Shown: positions 1 to 8,159 of the stretch, piece by piece
How the letters are laid out: every line of letters begins with the position of its first letter
How positions within the stretch are numbered: the first letter of the stretch is position 1
Assembly (NCBI RefSeq): GCF_037440165.1
Contig: NZ_JBBIUQ010000012.1
Location: 27,502 to 91,501, forward strand
DNA length: 64,000 nt
Source: Ignavibacterium sp037440165
Lineage (GTDB): Bacteria; Bacteroidota; Ignavibacteria; Ignavibacteriales; Ignavibacteriaceae
Reading direction: 5' to 3'
Made by a program: the position numbers and the translations under genes
The notes under the pieces: model-generated
The model's database searches: none
Told to the model about the DNA's origin: nothing
The model's input: only the letters and a program-made list of their open reading frames with translations

Positions 1-2
1 AA

Positions 3-530
3 TTAAAAACTGGTCTTTATCTTCCTGTGTTTAGATCTCATACTTTTAATACAACTTTGAGATTAGGTTCTATTTTAGGACCGACAGTTCCGGACTTCTT
101 TGATTTCTATCTTGGAGGATTAGTTGGGATGAAATCATATCCATTTTACTCAATAAGCGGTAACGAAGTTGCCTGGCTCAATTTTATTTACAGGTTTCCT
201 TTGCTGAGAAACATTGACACCAAAATTGGTCATCTATACATTGATAAAATTTTCTTCTCTGTTAATGCTGATATTGGCAATGCATGGAATGGAAAAATTC
301 CTGAACCCGATCAGTTCAAAAAGGGAGTTGGAGCTGAACTGCGATTACAATTAAACTCATATTATCTTTTCCCAACAAGCATTTTCTTTCACGCAGCTTA
401 TGCCCTAGATGACTTTACAAGAGTAGTTAATAATCAGTCAATCAAATATGGGAAAGAATGGAGCTTTTACGGAGGCATTCTTTTCGGATTTGAAATCTTA
501 AATTTTGGCAGCAATAAAAAAATCAGATGA
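3..530 (+). CDS. C-terminal part of an outer-membrane beta-barrel protein (surface antigen D15/BamA-like), cut by the window edge
   Basis: The reading frame is open from the first bases of the window, so the true start lies upstream; the internal GTG at 27 is not a convincing start. The visible 175 or so residues alternate hydrophobic and polar residues as in a transmembrane barrel, with the pattern GGLVGMKSYPFYSISGNE, a FRFPL-like strand (YRFPLLRN) and a DIGNAW turn. The C-terminal barrel of the large protein at 47120 has matching segments (GGSWDLRGWP, FRFPLIDQ, FDAGSAW), so this is probably the tail of a related BamA/D15-type or propeller-barrel protein. Its stop codon overlaps the start region of the next gene. 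The function of the missing N-terminal part is unknown. Confidence 0.7.
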   Translation, partial: LKTGLYLPVFRSHTFNTTLRLGSILGPTVPDFFDFYLGGLVGMKSYPFYSISGNEVAWLNFIYRFPLLRNIDTKIGHLYIDKIFFSVNADIGNAWNGKIPEPDQFKKGVGAELRLQLNSYYLFPTSIFFHAAYALDDFTRVVNNQSIKYGKEWSFYGGILFGFEILNFGSNKKIR

Positions 531-538
531 GGAATTTT

Positions 539-1402
539 ATGTTAAAGAAATCATTGCTTATTACTCTTTTAATTTTTACTGCAGTAACTTTTCCGCAGCA
601 ATCGAGTGAAAATAATCTTTCAGGTAATCTTGCTTATGATTCAAAAATTTTATTGCAGGAGTATAAATCAATTGAAGCACAGCCATTAAATCTTCCACAG
701 CCATCAGATAGAAAATCACCGATACTTGCAGGACTTTTCTCTGCAATAATTCCTGGCAGTGGTGAACTTTACACAGGTGAATATTTGAAAGCTGCTATCT
801 TCGGAGTTCTTGAAGCTGGATTGATTACAGCCGCTATTGTATATAATAACAAAGGTGACAGCAAAACTGATGAGTTTGAAAACTACGCTGATAATGTTAC
901 TGATAATTCAGGTTGGAGCGTTGTTCGTTATGCACAGTGGATAAATCAATACAAAGATAAAAATATTCAGATTGATCCTGATGCAAACAAAAAGCCCTGG
1001 CAGAGAGTAAGCTGGGAAGAGTTAAACGATATTGAAAGACAAATTCAGGGTTTTTCACACACGCTGTCAAGGTACGGTGAGCAGCAGTATTACGAAATGA
1101 TTGGAAAGTATCATCAGTTTTCACCAGGTTGGGGGGATTTTAGTGGCGGAAGCAATAACTCAGAAATTTCACAGTCGTTTAAGTATTACTCTGGACTTCG
1201 TGGTGATGCAAATGACTTTTACAATATGTCAACTGCTGCTGTGATAGGAATTTATATAAATCACTTTTTAAGTGCACTTGATGCAGTTTGGTCAGCAGTT
1301 CAGTTTAATAAAAATCTTGCGGTTAAAGTTAGAATGGATAGTTATCAGCTAACAGATAAAACTGAATATTTTCCTGCCTTATATCTCAATTACAATCTGT
1401 AA
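539..1402 (+). CDS. Exported membrane protein with DUF5683-like segment, function unknown
   Basis: The N-terminus (MLKKSLLITLLIFTAVTFPQ) is a signal peptide. I chose the ATG at 539 because GAGGA lies 5 bases upstream; an ATG at 527 overlapping the previous stop is also possible. Near residue 65 the stretch SPILAGLFSAIIPGSGELYT followed by GEYLKAAIFGVLEAG resembles the DUF5683 family, small membrane proteins common in Bacteroidota with an unknown role. A second hydrophobic segment (AAVIGIYINHFLSALDAVWSA) lies near residue 235. The central part is rich in Tyr, Gln and Trp. Directly downstream of a barrel gene, it may belong to the cell envelope, but this is inference from position. Confidence 0.6.
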   Translation: MLKKSLLITLLIFTAVTFPQQSSENNLSGNLAYDSKILLQEYKSIEAQPLNLPQPSDRKSPILAGLFSAIIPGSGELYTGEYLKAAIFGVLEAGLITAAIVYNNKGDSKTDEFENYADNVTDNSGWSVVRYAQWINQYKDKNIQIDPDANKKPWQRVSWEELNDIERQIQGFSHTLSRYGEQQYYEMIGKYHQFSPGWGDFSGGSNNSEISQSFKYYSGLRGDANDFYNMSTAAVIGIYINHFLSALDAVWSAVQFNKNLAVKVRMDSYQLTDKTEYFPALYLNYNL

Positions 1403-1447
1403 TTTTGCATAAGAAAATTTTTCGTTTGCAAATACAGAATCGAATTT

Positions 1448-2773
1448 ATGAAAATACCTTTAGTTGCAATTGTAGGAAGACCCAATGTTGGTAAATCAAC
1501 ACTATTCAATCGCCTGCTTGGCAAACGGGATGCGATAGTTGATGATGTTAGTGGTGTAACGCGCGACAGAAATTATGGTGAAAGCGATTGGTCAGGTAAA
1601 AAATTTCGATTGATTGATACAGGTGGTTATGTTCCTGAATCATCTGACCTTTTTGAATCTGCGATTCGCGAGCAGGTTGAAATTGCAATTGATGAAGCTG
1701 ATTCAATAATATTTCTTCTTGACTTCAAAGCCGGATTAAATCCAATAGACAAAATAATTTCCAATATGCTTCGTCAATCCGGCAAAAAGTATTTTGTTGT
1801 GATAAATAAAGTTGATAACGAAATACAGAAACATGCTCTGAGTGAGTTTTATGAACTTGGTATGGAAAAAATATATAACATCAGTGCATTAAGCGGAAGA
1901 CAACTTGGTGATTTGCTTGATGATATAACTTCGGACGTTCCAGCAATTATCGAAACTGATTCTGATCCGAGATTGAAAATTGCAATTGTCGGAAGACCTA
2001 ATGTTGGCAAATCATCTCTTACAAATGCGTTACTTGGTAAGGAAAGAAGCATTGTTACTGATATTCCCGGAACAACAAGGGACAGCATTGATTCAATTCT
2101 TAAATATTATGGTGAAGAAATTGTTCTGATTGATACTGCTGGACTCAGAAAGAAAAGTAAAGTTCAGGAGAGCATTGAGTTTTTTTCAAACCTCAGGACC
2201 TATAAAGCAATTGGTGAGTGTGATGTTGCTATTGTGCTTCTTGATGCTAAACTTGGTTTTGAAAGTCAGGATCAAAAAATAATTGATGAAGTAATAAGAT
2301 GGAGAAAAGGTTTAATCATTGCTGTTAATAAGTGGGATTTAATCGAAAAGGATCAGAACACCGCTCAGATATTTGAGAAAGCAATAAAACAGAAATTGGG
2401 CACAGCATCTTTCGCACCAATCATTTTTATTTCGGCTTTAACCAAGCAAAGGATATTCAAACTTATTGAATTGAGTAAACAGGTTGAAGCAGAACGCAAA
2501 AAGAAAATTCCAACAAGTCAGCTTAACGAAGAAATTCTTCCTGAGATTGAAAAAAATCCACCGCCTGCAAAAAAAACCGGAAGAGAAGTTAAAATAAAAT
2601 ATATTACTCAGGTTGGAACACATTATCCTATATTTTTATTTTTCACGAACTATCCTAATCAGGTTGCGGATCACTATAAAAGATTTTTGGAGAATCTACT
2701 CAGAAGAAAATATGGTTTCGAAGGCGTTCCTTTAACATTATCATTCAAATCAAAATCAAAAGAATTTAAATGA
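1448..2773 (+). CDS. der: Ribosome biogenesis GTPase Der (EngA)
   Basis: Tandem GTPase domains define this family, which acts in maturation of the 50S ribosomal subunit. Each domain has a P-loop (GRPNVGKST at residues 10-18 and GRPNVGKSS at 182-190), a switch region (DTGG and DTAG) and a nucleotide-specificity motif (NKVD and NKWD). The last 80 residues form the KH-like RNA-binding domain (REVKIKYITQVGTHYPIF, then FLENLLRRKYGFEGVPL). At 441 residues it is normal length. The stop overlaps the upp start by four bases (ATGA), so the two are probably translated together. Confidence 0.97.
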   Translation: MKIPLVAIVGRPNVGKSTLFNRLLGKRDAIVDDVSGVTRDRNYGESDWSGKKFRLIDTGGYVPESSDLFESAIREQVEIAIDEADSIIFLLDFKAGLNPIDKIISNMLRQSGKKYFVVINKVDNEIQKHALSEFYELGMEKIYNISALSGRQLGDLLDDITSDVPAIIETDSDPRLKIAIVGRPNVGKSSLTNALLGKERSIVTDIPGTTRDSIDSILKYYGEEIVLIDTAGLRKKSKVQESIEFFSNLRTYKAIGECDVAIVLLDAKLGFESQDQKIIDEVIRWRKGLIIAVNKWDLIEKDQNTAQIFEKAIKQKLGTASFAPIIFISALTKQRIFKLIELSKQVEAERKKKIPTSQLNEEILPEIEKNPPPAKKTGREVKIKYITQVGTHYPIFLFFTNYPNQVADHYKRFLENLLRRKYGFEGVPLTLSFKSKSKEFK

Positions 2774-3396
2774 AAAATTTTTACATTGTTGAACATCCGT
2801 TAATCAAAAAAGATTTAACAATTCTTCGTGATAAAAATACGCAACCAGAAATTTTCAGATCAGCTTTGCAGCGGATTTCAAATTTGCTTGCAGCAGAAAT
2901 ATCAAAAAATATTTCACTCGAAGAAATTGAAGTTAAAACTCCATTGGAAAGAACAGTCGGCTATAAACTGAAACGACAAATTGTTCTTGTTCCGGTTTTA
3001 AGAGCCGGACTCGGAATGGTAAATGTTTTTCTTGAACTTATCCCTGATTCAAAAGTTGGTCACATTGGTCTGCAAAGAAATGAAGAAACTCTTGAACCCA
3101 TTGAGTATTACTTTAAAACTCCTTCCGAACTCGAAAAATCTGATGTGATTCTGCTTGATCCAATGTTAGCAACAGGCGGAAGCGCATCTGGAGCGATTAC
3201 TTATCTTAAAAAGCGAGGTGCTCAAACAATTTATTTTGCCTGTGTTGTTGCAGCACCAAAAGGTGTTAACAGAATAAATTCTGACCACCCGGAAGTAAAA
3301 ATTTATTCGGCTTCATTAGACAGAGAGCTAAATAACAAAGGTTACATCTTACCCGGACTTGGAGATGCTGGTGACAGAACTTTTGGTACGCTTTAA
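2770..3396 (+). CDS. upp: Uracil phosphoribosyltransferase
   Basis: Salvage enzyme that makes UMP from uracil and PRPP. The PRPP-binding loop reads DPMLATGGS at residues 130-138, and the C-terminal uracil-binding segment YILPGLGDAGDR is present just before the end. At 208 residues the length is typical. It overlaps der by four bases, and its own 3' end overlaps the following TPR gene, which suggests a single transcript with der. Confidence 0.96.
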   Translation: MKNFYIVEHPLIKKDLTILRDKNTQPEIFRSALQRISNLLAAEISKNISLEEIEVKTPLERTVGYKLKRQIVLVPVLRAGLGMVNVFLELIPDSKVGHIGLQRNEETLEPIEYYFKTPSELEKSDVILLDPMLATGGSASGAITYLKKRGAQTIYFACVVAAPKGVNRINSDHPEVKIYSASLDRELNNKGYILPGLGDAGDRTFGTL

Positions 3397-4402
3397 TATA
3401 ATATTTATAGCATTCCTTTTTTTAGCTTCAACTTTATCTGCTCAGTCTTATCCGGATAAAAATGTTGATGAATTACTTCGAAAGGGAATTGATAAAATCA
3501 TCAATCAGAAATATGATGAATCAAAACAGATTTTTTCCGCACTGGACAGGCAAAGAAGTGACTTACCTTTAGGAAAAATTTATCTTGCCGCAGCTGAGAT
3601 AGCACAAAGTTATGATTATGAAATACCGTTTAATCATAATCTGATTACTGATTATCTTGAAACTGCCAAAAGTATTTCGGAAAAGCTCGTTGAGAATAAT
3701 GAAAAAAATATCTGGAATAAATATTTTCTTGCTCTCACCCAAGGATACATTGCATATTATGATGCGATAAGAGGAAGCTGGCTTCAGGCAGTATCGACCG
3801 GATTAAGTTCGATTTCTTTATTTGATGATATTCTTAAAGAAGATAGTTCTTTTCACGATGCTTATATAGCTATCGGAACTTACAAATATTGGAAAAGTGC
3901 AAAAACAGAATTTCTGAACTGGCTTCCTTTTATTGACGATGAAAAAAATTTGGGAATAAAGTATCTTTCATTCGCTGTTAAAAATTCCTCATACAATTAT
4001 CATCTTGCCGTTAATTCACTAATCTGGATTTACATTGATCGCGAAAGATATGCTGATGCTATTGAATTAGCTGAACAAGCTCTGAATAAATATCCTTCAT
4101 CAAGAATATTCAGATGGGGATTGGCAAGAGCTTATGAAAATATTAATCCGCAGAAAGCAATTGATGAATATTTTAAGGTGCTAAATTCATATCCTGATAT
4201 ATTAAAATCAAATAAAGTAAATGAAGTAACACTAAAGCATATCATTGCCCAACAGTATAACAAAATCGGTAAAAAATCAGAGGCAAAGAGATTGTGTGAA
4301 GAAATTTTAAGTATAAAAAACTATTCTGATTATGAGAAGGAAAAACTTGAAAGCAGGTTAAAAAGAGTAAAAGAGTTATTGAATGAATTAAACAGATATT
4401 AA
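3371..4402 (+). CDS. Exported tetratricopeptide-repeat protein
   Basis: After a signal peptide (LVRFNIIFIAFLFLASTLSAQ) the protein is alpha-helical, with TPR-like units visible as YADAIELAEQALNKYPSS, FRWGLARAYEN and KAIDEYFKVLNSYPD between about residues 225 and 280. Such proteins are periplasmic or outer-membrane-associated scaffolds; no enzyme motif is seen. The frame opens at a TTG at 3359. I prefer GTG at 3371, which has GGAG six bases upstream and leaves a 26-base overlap with upp; ATG at 3365 is also possible but sits directly against that GGAG. Confidence 0.75.
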   Translation: MTELLVRFNIIFIAFLFLASTLSAQSYPDKNVDELLRKGIDKIINQKYDESKQIFSALDRQRSDLPLGKIYLAAAEIAQSYDYEIPFNHNLITDYLETAKSISEKLVENNEKNIWNKYFLALTQGYIAYYDAIRGSWLQAVSTGLSSISLFDDILKEDSSFHDAYIAIGTYKYWKSAKTEFLNWLPFIDDEKNLGIKYLSFAVKNSSYNYHLAVNSLIWIYIDRERYADAIELAEQALNKYPSSRIFRWGLARAYENINPQKAIDEYFKVLNSYPDILKSNKVNEVTLKHIIAQQYNKIGKKSEAKRLCEEILSIKNYSDYEKEKLESRLKRVKELLNELNRY

Positions 4403-4421
4403 ATATTACCCACACAAGCGG

Positions 4422-4439
4422 CTGACTTTAAGTAGTCAG
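4422..4439 (+). other. Short stem-loop between the TPR gene and the (p)ppGpp synthetase gene
   Basis: CTGACT and AGTCAG form a 6-bp stem around a 6-base loop, followed by AAAAATAAAG rather than a T-run. It could be a weak processing or termination signal. It is listed because it is the only structure in the 80-base gap. Confidence 0.25.
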
Positions 4440-4483
4440 AAAAATAAAGTAAATTCCTACCGAGATTTTATCACACTATAAAA

Positions 4484-6658
4484 ATGGCTTTAGATAATCC
4501 GAAATTTCAGATGATGCTTGATGCTTTGCTAAAGAATTGCAGAAAAAATCTTCCTAAAGTTGATGAAGCATTAATAACCAAAGCATTTGAGTATAGTCTT
4601 GAAGCACATAAAAATGAAATTCGCGCTTCTGGTGAGCCATATTTTACCCATCCTTACGAAGTAGCAAACATAGCAGTTGAGGAATTTCCATTAGATGACA
4701 TAACAGTTGTTAGTGCATTACTTCACGATGTTATAGAAGATACAGACTATACTTTAAAAATTCTTTCAAAAGAGTTCAGTAAAGAAGTAGCTGAAATAGT
4801 TGATGGCGTTACTAAGATAAGCGGAATATTTAAAGGACACGAAATCACGAAAGCAGAAAACTATCGCAAGTTATTGCTTTCAATGGTAAAGGATGTTCGG
4901 GTTATACTCGTGAAGTTTGCCGACAGACTTCACAATATGCGAACACTTGAGTTTGTTAGTCCGGATAAGCAAAGAAGAATTGCTCAGGAAACTCTTGAGA
5001 TATACGCACCATTTGCTAATCGTTTTGGATTGGCAAAAGTTAAGTGGGAACTTGAAGATTTATCATTCAAATTCCTGAACAGGGAAGCTTATGAAGAACT
5101 CGCAAGAAAACTTAAGGCAAAAAGAAAAGACAGAGAAGTTTATATTAAAAAATTCTCAGAACCAATTATCAAAAAACTTAATGAGTATAAACTGAAATAT
5201 GAATTAAGCGGAAGACCAAAACATCTTTACAGCATCTACAGAAAAATGGTAAGACGTAATAAACCATTCGAAGAAATTTATGATCTGTTTGCTGTCAGAA
5301 TTATTCTTGACACTGATGACGCAAACGCCTGCTACACAGTTTTAGGAATTGTAAATCAGATTTATCTTCCTGTTCCTGATCGTTTCAAAGATTATATATC
5401 GATTCCAAAGACGAATAACTATCAATCAATTCACACAACTGTTGTTGGGCCTGAAGGAAGACTTGTTGAAGTTCAGATAAGAACACTACAAATGCACGAA
5501 GTTGCTGAAAAAGGTGTAGCGGCTCACTGGAGATACAAAGAAAGTAAAACTGCAACAGATAAGGATCTGGAAAATTGGGTGAACTGGATTCGTGACATTT
5601 TTGAAAATGCATCCAAAGATGAGCAAAGAAAAGAACTGCTCGAAAGTTTTAAGCTCAATCTTTATCAGGATGAAATTTATGTCTTCACTCCTAAAGGTGA
5701 TTTGAGACGATTACCAGTTGGTTCAACTCCGGTTGATTTTGCTTTTGAAATTCACAGTAAAGTCGGACACCACTGCATCGGTGCGAAAGTAGATGGAAAA
5801 ATTGTGCCGCTCGATACAGAACTTCACAGTGGCGATCAGGTTGAAATTATCACTTCAAAAAATCAGCATCCCAACAAGAACTGGTTAAAGTTTGTAAAAA
5901 CACACAAAGCAAAAAATGAAATCCGGAAATGGCTGAACAAAGAAGAGCAGGAGATAATTGAAAAAGGAAAAGAAATCTGGGAGAAGAAAATCAAAAAACT
6001 TAAACTTACATTTAATGCGGATGAACTTCTCAGATTAGCTCACCTGAATAAATACGATAATGTAAAACAATTTTATAAGGCCATTGCGCAAGGTTTATTA
6101 AATGTTGATGATGTAATAACAGCAAACAAAGAAAGAGAAGAACGGGAAAAACAAAAAGAACTTGGCTTTGACAAATTTGCTAATGTAGCCAGAAGTGATG
6201 TCGGTGGAATTTTAGTTGACGGGAAAAAATCTGGAATCTTATACATATATGCTAAATGCTGTAATCCGATTCCCGGAGATCCGGTGATTGGTTATATTAC
6301 AGTCGGTGAAGGAATAAAAATTCATAGAAAGAATTGTGTGAACCTGTTAAATTTATCTGTAGCAGATTCATCAAAGCTTGTCAATGTTCAATGGCCTGAA
6401 ACTGAGGATAATCTCTTTGTTGCAGGATTAACAATTCGCGGTGAAGACAGACCTGGAATTCTCAACGATATTTCTCATACAATTGTAACCTATCGCAACA
6501 CCAATATTAAATCGATTAACATCAACACCACTGATTCAACATTTGAAGGAAGTGTTACTTTATATGTTCAGAATCTTGAGCATTTGAACAGAATTATGGA
6601 ACGATTGAAAAAGGTTCAGGGAATATTTTCAGTTGAAAGATTTGAAAGCACTTTATGA
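4484..6658 (+). CDS. rel: Bifunctional (p)ppGpp synthetase/hydrolase (RelA/SpoT family)
   Basis: Makes and degrades the stringent-response alarmone. The hydrolase HD domain has His56, His81-Asp82 and Glu85-Asp86. In the synthetase domain, GRPKHLYSIYRKM and YQSIHTTV are intact, and the sequence RFKD fits the RxKD form typical of bifunctional enzymes rather than the ExDD form of synthetase-only RelA. A TGS domain (about residues 393-455, starting LYQDEIYVFTPKG) and a C-terminal ACT domain (about 645-724) follow. Length 724 is normal. It starts a tight group with ruvX (ATGA overlap). Confidence 0.96.
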   Translation: MALDNPKFQMMLDALLKNCRKNLPKVDEALITKAFEYSLEAHKNEIRASGEPYFTHPYEVANIAVEEFPLDDITVVSALLHDVIEDTDYTLKILSKEFSKEVAEIVDGVTKISGIFKGHEITKAENYRKLLLSMVKDVRVILVKFADRLHNMRTLEFVSPDKQRRIAQETLEIYAPFANRFGLAKVKWELEDLSFKFLNREAYEELARKLKAKRKDREVYIKKFSEPIIKKLNEYKLKYELSGRPKHLYSIYRKMVRRNKPFEEIYDLFAVRIILDTDDANACYTVLGIVNQIYLPVPDRFKDYISIPKTNNYQSIHTTVVGPEGRLVEVQIRTLQMHEVAEKGVAAHWRYKESKTATDKDLENWVNWIRDIFENASKDEQRKELLESFKLNLYQDEIYVFTPKGDLRRLPVGSTPVDFAFEIHSKVGHHCIGAKVDGKIVPLDTELHSGDQVEIITSKNQHPNKNWLKFVKTHKAKNEIRKWLNKEEQEIIEKGKEIWEKKIKKLKLTFNADELLRLAHLNKYDNVKQFYKAIAQGLLNVDDVITANKEREEREKQKELGFDKFANVARSDVGGILVDGKKSGILYIYAKCCNPIPGDPVIGYITVGEGIKIHRKNCVNLLNLSVADSSKLVNVQWPETEDNLFVAGLTIRGEDRPGILNDISHTIVTYRNTNIKSININTTDSTFEGSVTLYVQNLEHLNRIMERLKKVQGIFSVERFESTL

Positions 6659-7086
6659 GTGAAGATAATTTTACAAGAATAATGTCCATTGATTTTGGTT
6701 TGAAAAGAATTGGAATTGCATTAAGCGATCCACTTAAAAAATTTGCCTCACCCTTTCTAACAATTTCAAATGATGAAAAGGTTTTTACAAATTTGAAAAA
6801 GATAATTGAAGAAAAATCAGTTGAGAAAATAATCTTAGGATTACCTGAAGATTCACCAAACTCCTCTAAATCCGTTTATAATGATGTGGTCGAGTTTAAG
6901 TCACAGCTTGAAAACAGATTTAATATTCAGGTAATACTCTGGAATGAAACACACACTTCAAAAATTGCTGAGCGGAGAATTATTGAATCTGTGAAAAGTA
7001 AAAAGAAGCGACAGGATAAAGGATTGATAGATATGCAGTCAGCAGCAATAATTCTTTCTGAATATCTTGACTCACAGACTCAGTAA
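6655..7086 (+). CDS. ruvX: Putative Holliday junction resolvase / pre-16S rRNA nuclease (YqgF/RuvX)
   Basis: The N-terminus SIDFGLKRIGIALSD is the RNase H-fold motif with the first catalytic Asp. KIILGLPEDS and the C-terminal DKGLIDMQSAAIILSEYL, with a conserved Asp, complete the family pattern. Members process the 5' end of 16S rRNA precursor and were earlier called Holliday junction resolvases. Length 143 is typical. Its start overlaps the stop of the preceding gene by four bases. A promoter lies directly behind its stop, so the following BMC genes probably do not depend on this transcript. Confidence 0.93.
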   Translation: MSEDNFTRIMSIDFGLKRIGIALSDPLKKFASPFLTISNDEKVFTNLKKIIEEKSVEKIILGLPEDSPNSSKSVYNDVVEFKSQLENRFNIQVILWNETHTSKIAERRIIESVKSKKKRQDKGLIDMQSAAIILSEYLDSQTQ

Positions 7087-7088
7087 AA

Positions 7089-7119
7089 TTGATAATTAAA
7101 ATGCGTACTTATATTTTTG
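7089..7119 (+). promoter_or_regulatory. Bacteroidota-type promoter upstream of the BMC genes
   Basis: TTG at 7089-7091 and TATTTTTG at 7112-7119 are separated by exactly 20 bases, a full match to TTG-N19-20-TAnnTTTG used by the main sigma factor of Bacteroidota. It lies three bases after the ruvX stop and 30 bases before the BMC start at 7150, giving a leader of about 25 bases. The same spacing and the same box occur at 26711-26741. Confidence 0.6.
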
Positions 7120-7149
7120 GTAGAGATAAATCTTTATGGGAGCACATCA

Positions 7150-7434
7150 ATGCTTAAACAATCACTTGGGATAATCGAGACAAATTCATTAAGCAGTGCA
7201 GTTGAAATTGCACACCTTATGGTTGATAAATTTGGTGTTACTCTTTCAAATGTTCGTCAGCTTTTGAATGGTTACACAACAGTTTTTATAAAAGGCGAAC
7301 TGGGAGCAGTTCAGGATGCAATTGATTTTGGAGCAGGCCACTGTACAGAAAAAAATTCGCTTGTAGCAAAATCCGTTATTGCAATGCCTCACGAGGATTT
7401 GTTTAATTTTATAGAAGAGGGAAAAGATGAATAA
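7150..7434 (+). CDS. Bacterial microcompartment shell protein, single BMC domain (BMC-H)
   Basis: The 94 residues match the canonical hexameric BMC domain (PduA/EutM type) end to end: LGIIETNSLSSAVEIAHLMV for the first strand and helix, VTLSNVRQLLNGYTTVFIKG for the middle strands, ELGAVQDAIDFGAGHC for the second helix, and a final strand ending in MPHEDL, equivalent to the usual RPHxxL. The pore loop is LNGY rather than the common GSG/GGG. I start at ATG 7150, with GGGAG seven bases upstream; the TTG at 7117 lies inside the promoter box. It overlaps the next gene by eight bases. No vertex protein, signature enzyme or encapsulation partner is seen in the window. Confidence 0.88.
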   Translation: MLKQSLGIIETNSLSSAVEIAHLMVDKFGVTLSNVRQLLNGYTTVFIKGELGAVQDAIDFGAGHCTEKNSLVAKSVIAMPHEDLFNFIEEGKDE

Positions 7435-8158
7435 CTCTATCGCAATAATTGAAGTTAAAGGATTTTGTGCATCAGTTATTGCGGTAGATTCTATACTGAA
7501 AAATTCAGATGTTGATATTCATCTTAATGAAATAAAAAATGGTAATGTATTGCTAAAACTGAAAGGGAATTTACCTCAGATAAAATATGCCTTCAATCTT
7601 GCTGTTGAAAGTATAAACAGAATCACTTCTGTGATGAACTCAAGTGTGTTAGAAAAACTTAATCCCTCAATTGAAGATAAATTTTTCAACAATCATGAAT
7701 TAACAAAAGCAAAGTCAGTTAAACCAAAAGATGAAAAGTTTCAGGTAAATATTGAGTTACCTCATAAAGAAAAAAATGTTGAAGAGCCTTCAGTAAATGT
7801 TCAGTCAAAAAGAGTTGGAAAACCAGTTGAGAAAAAAACAACTGCAGTAAATAGACTAGAACATTCAGAGAAAACTTCTGAACTAAATCTTAGCACAATA
7901 GAAAGATTGCGGCTTGAAGCACTTGGCAAAGCAAGAAAAAGTGTTACTTCAACTAATGAACAAAAATCAGAAAAACCTAAACTAAAAGTTCTTTCATCGT
8001 ACAATGTAAAAAAACTTTCAGATCTTGATGGTTTGAATGTTCATAAACTTAGAAGGGTTGCACGTGATTTTGAGGAATTTCCAATCAAAGGCAGACAGAT
8101 ATCAATTGCAAATCGTGATGAGCTGATGGTTTACTTTAAACAAATCTTACCGGAATAA
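7427..8158 (+). CDS. BMC-domain protein with long linker and SAP/Rho-N-like tail
   Basis: Residues 1-85 (IAIIEVKGFCASVIAVDSIL, then a KNGNVLLKLKGNLPQIKYAF segment) follow the BMC fold of the neighbouring gene in order and spacing but lack its pore and PHxxL motifs. Residues 90-190 are a charged, Lys/Glu/Ser-rich linker. The last 48 residues (LNVHKLRRVARDFEEFPIKG, then ISIANRDELMVYFKQ) resemble the SAP/Rho-N helical fold used in nucleic-acid binding; this assignment is by eye. A BMC domain with an appended helical domain recalls EutK and PduK. It overlaps the upstream BMC gene by eight bases and ends one base before the next start. Confidence 0.75.
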   Translation: MNNSIAIIEVKGFCASVIAVDSILKNSDVDIHLNEIKNGNVLLKLKGNLPQIKYAFNLAVESINRITSVMNSSVLEKLNPSIEDKFFNNHELTKAKSVKPKDEKFQVNIELPHKEKNVEEPSVNVQSKRVGKPVEKKTTAVNRLEHSEKTSELNLSTIERLRLEALGKARKSVTSTNEQKSEKPKLKVLSSYNVKKLSDLDGLNVHKLRRVARDFEEFPIKGRQISIANRDELMVYFKQILPE

Positions 8159-8159
8159 T

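Noticed and set aside
7117..7149. TTG start at 7117 for the first BMC gene
   Set aside because: The codon lies in the TATTTTTG promoter box, and ATG 7150 has a good ribosome site and begins exactly where the BMC domain begins.
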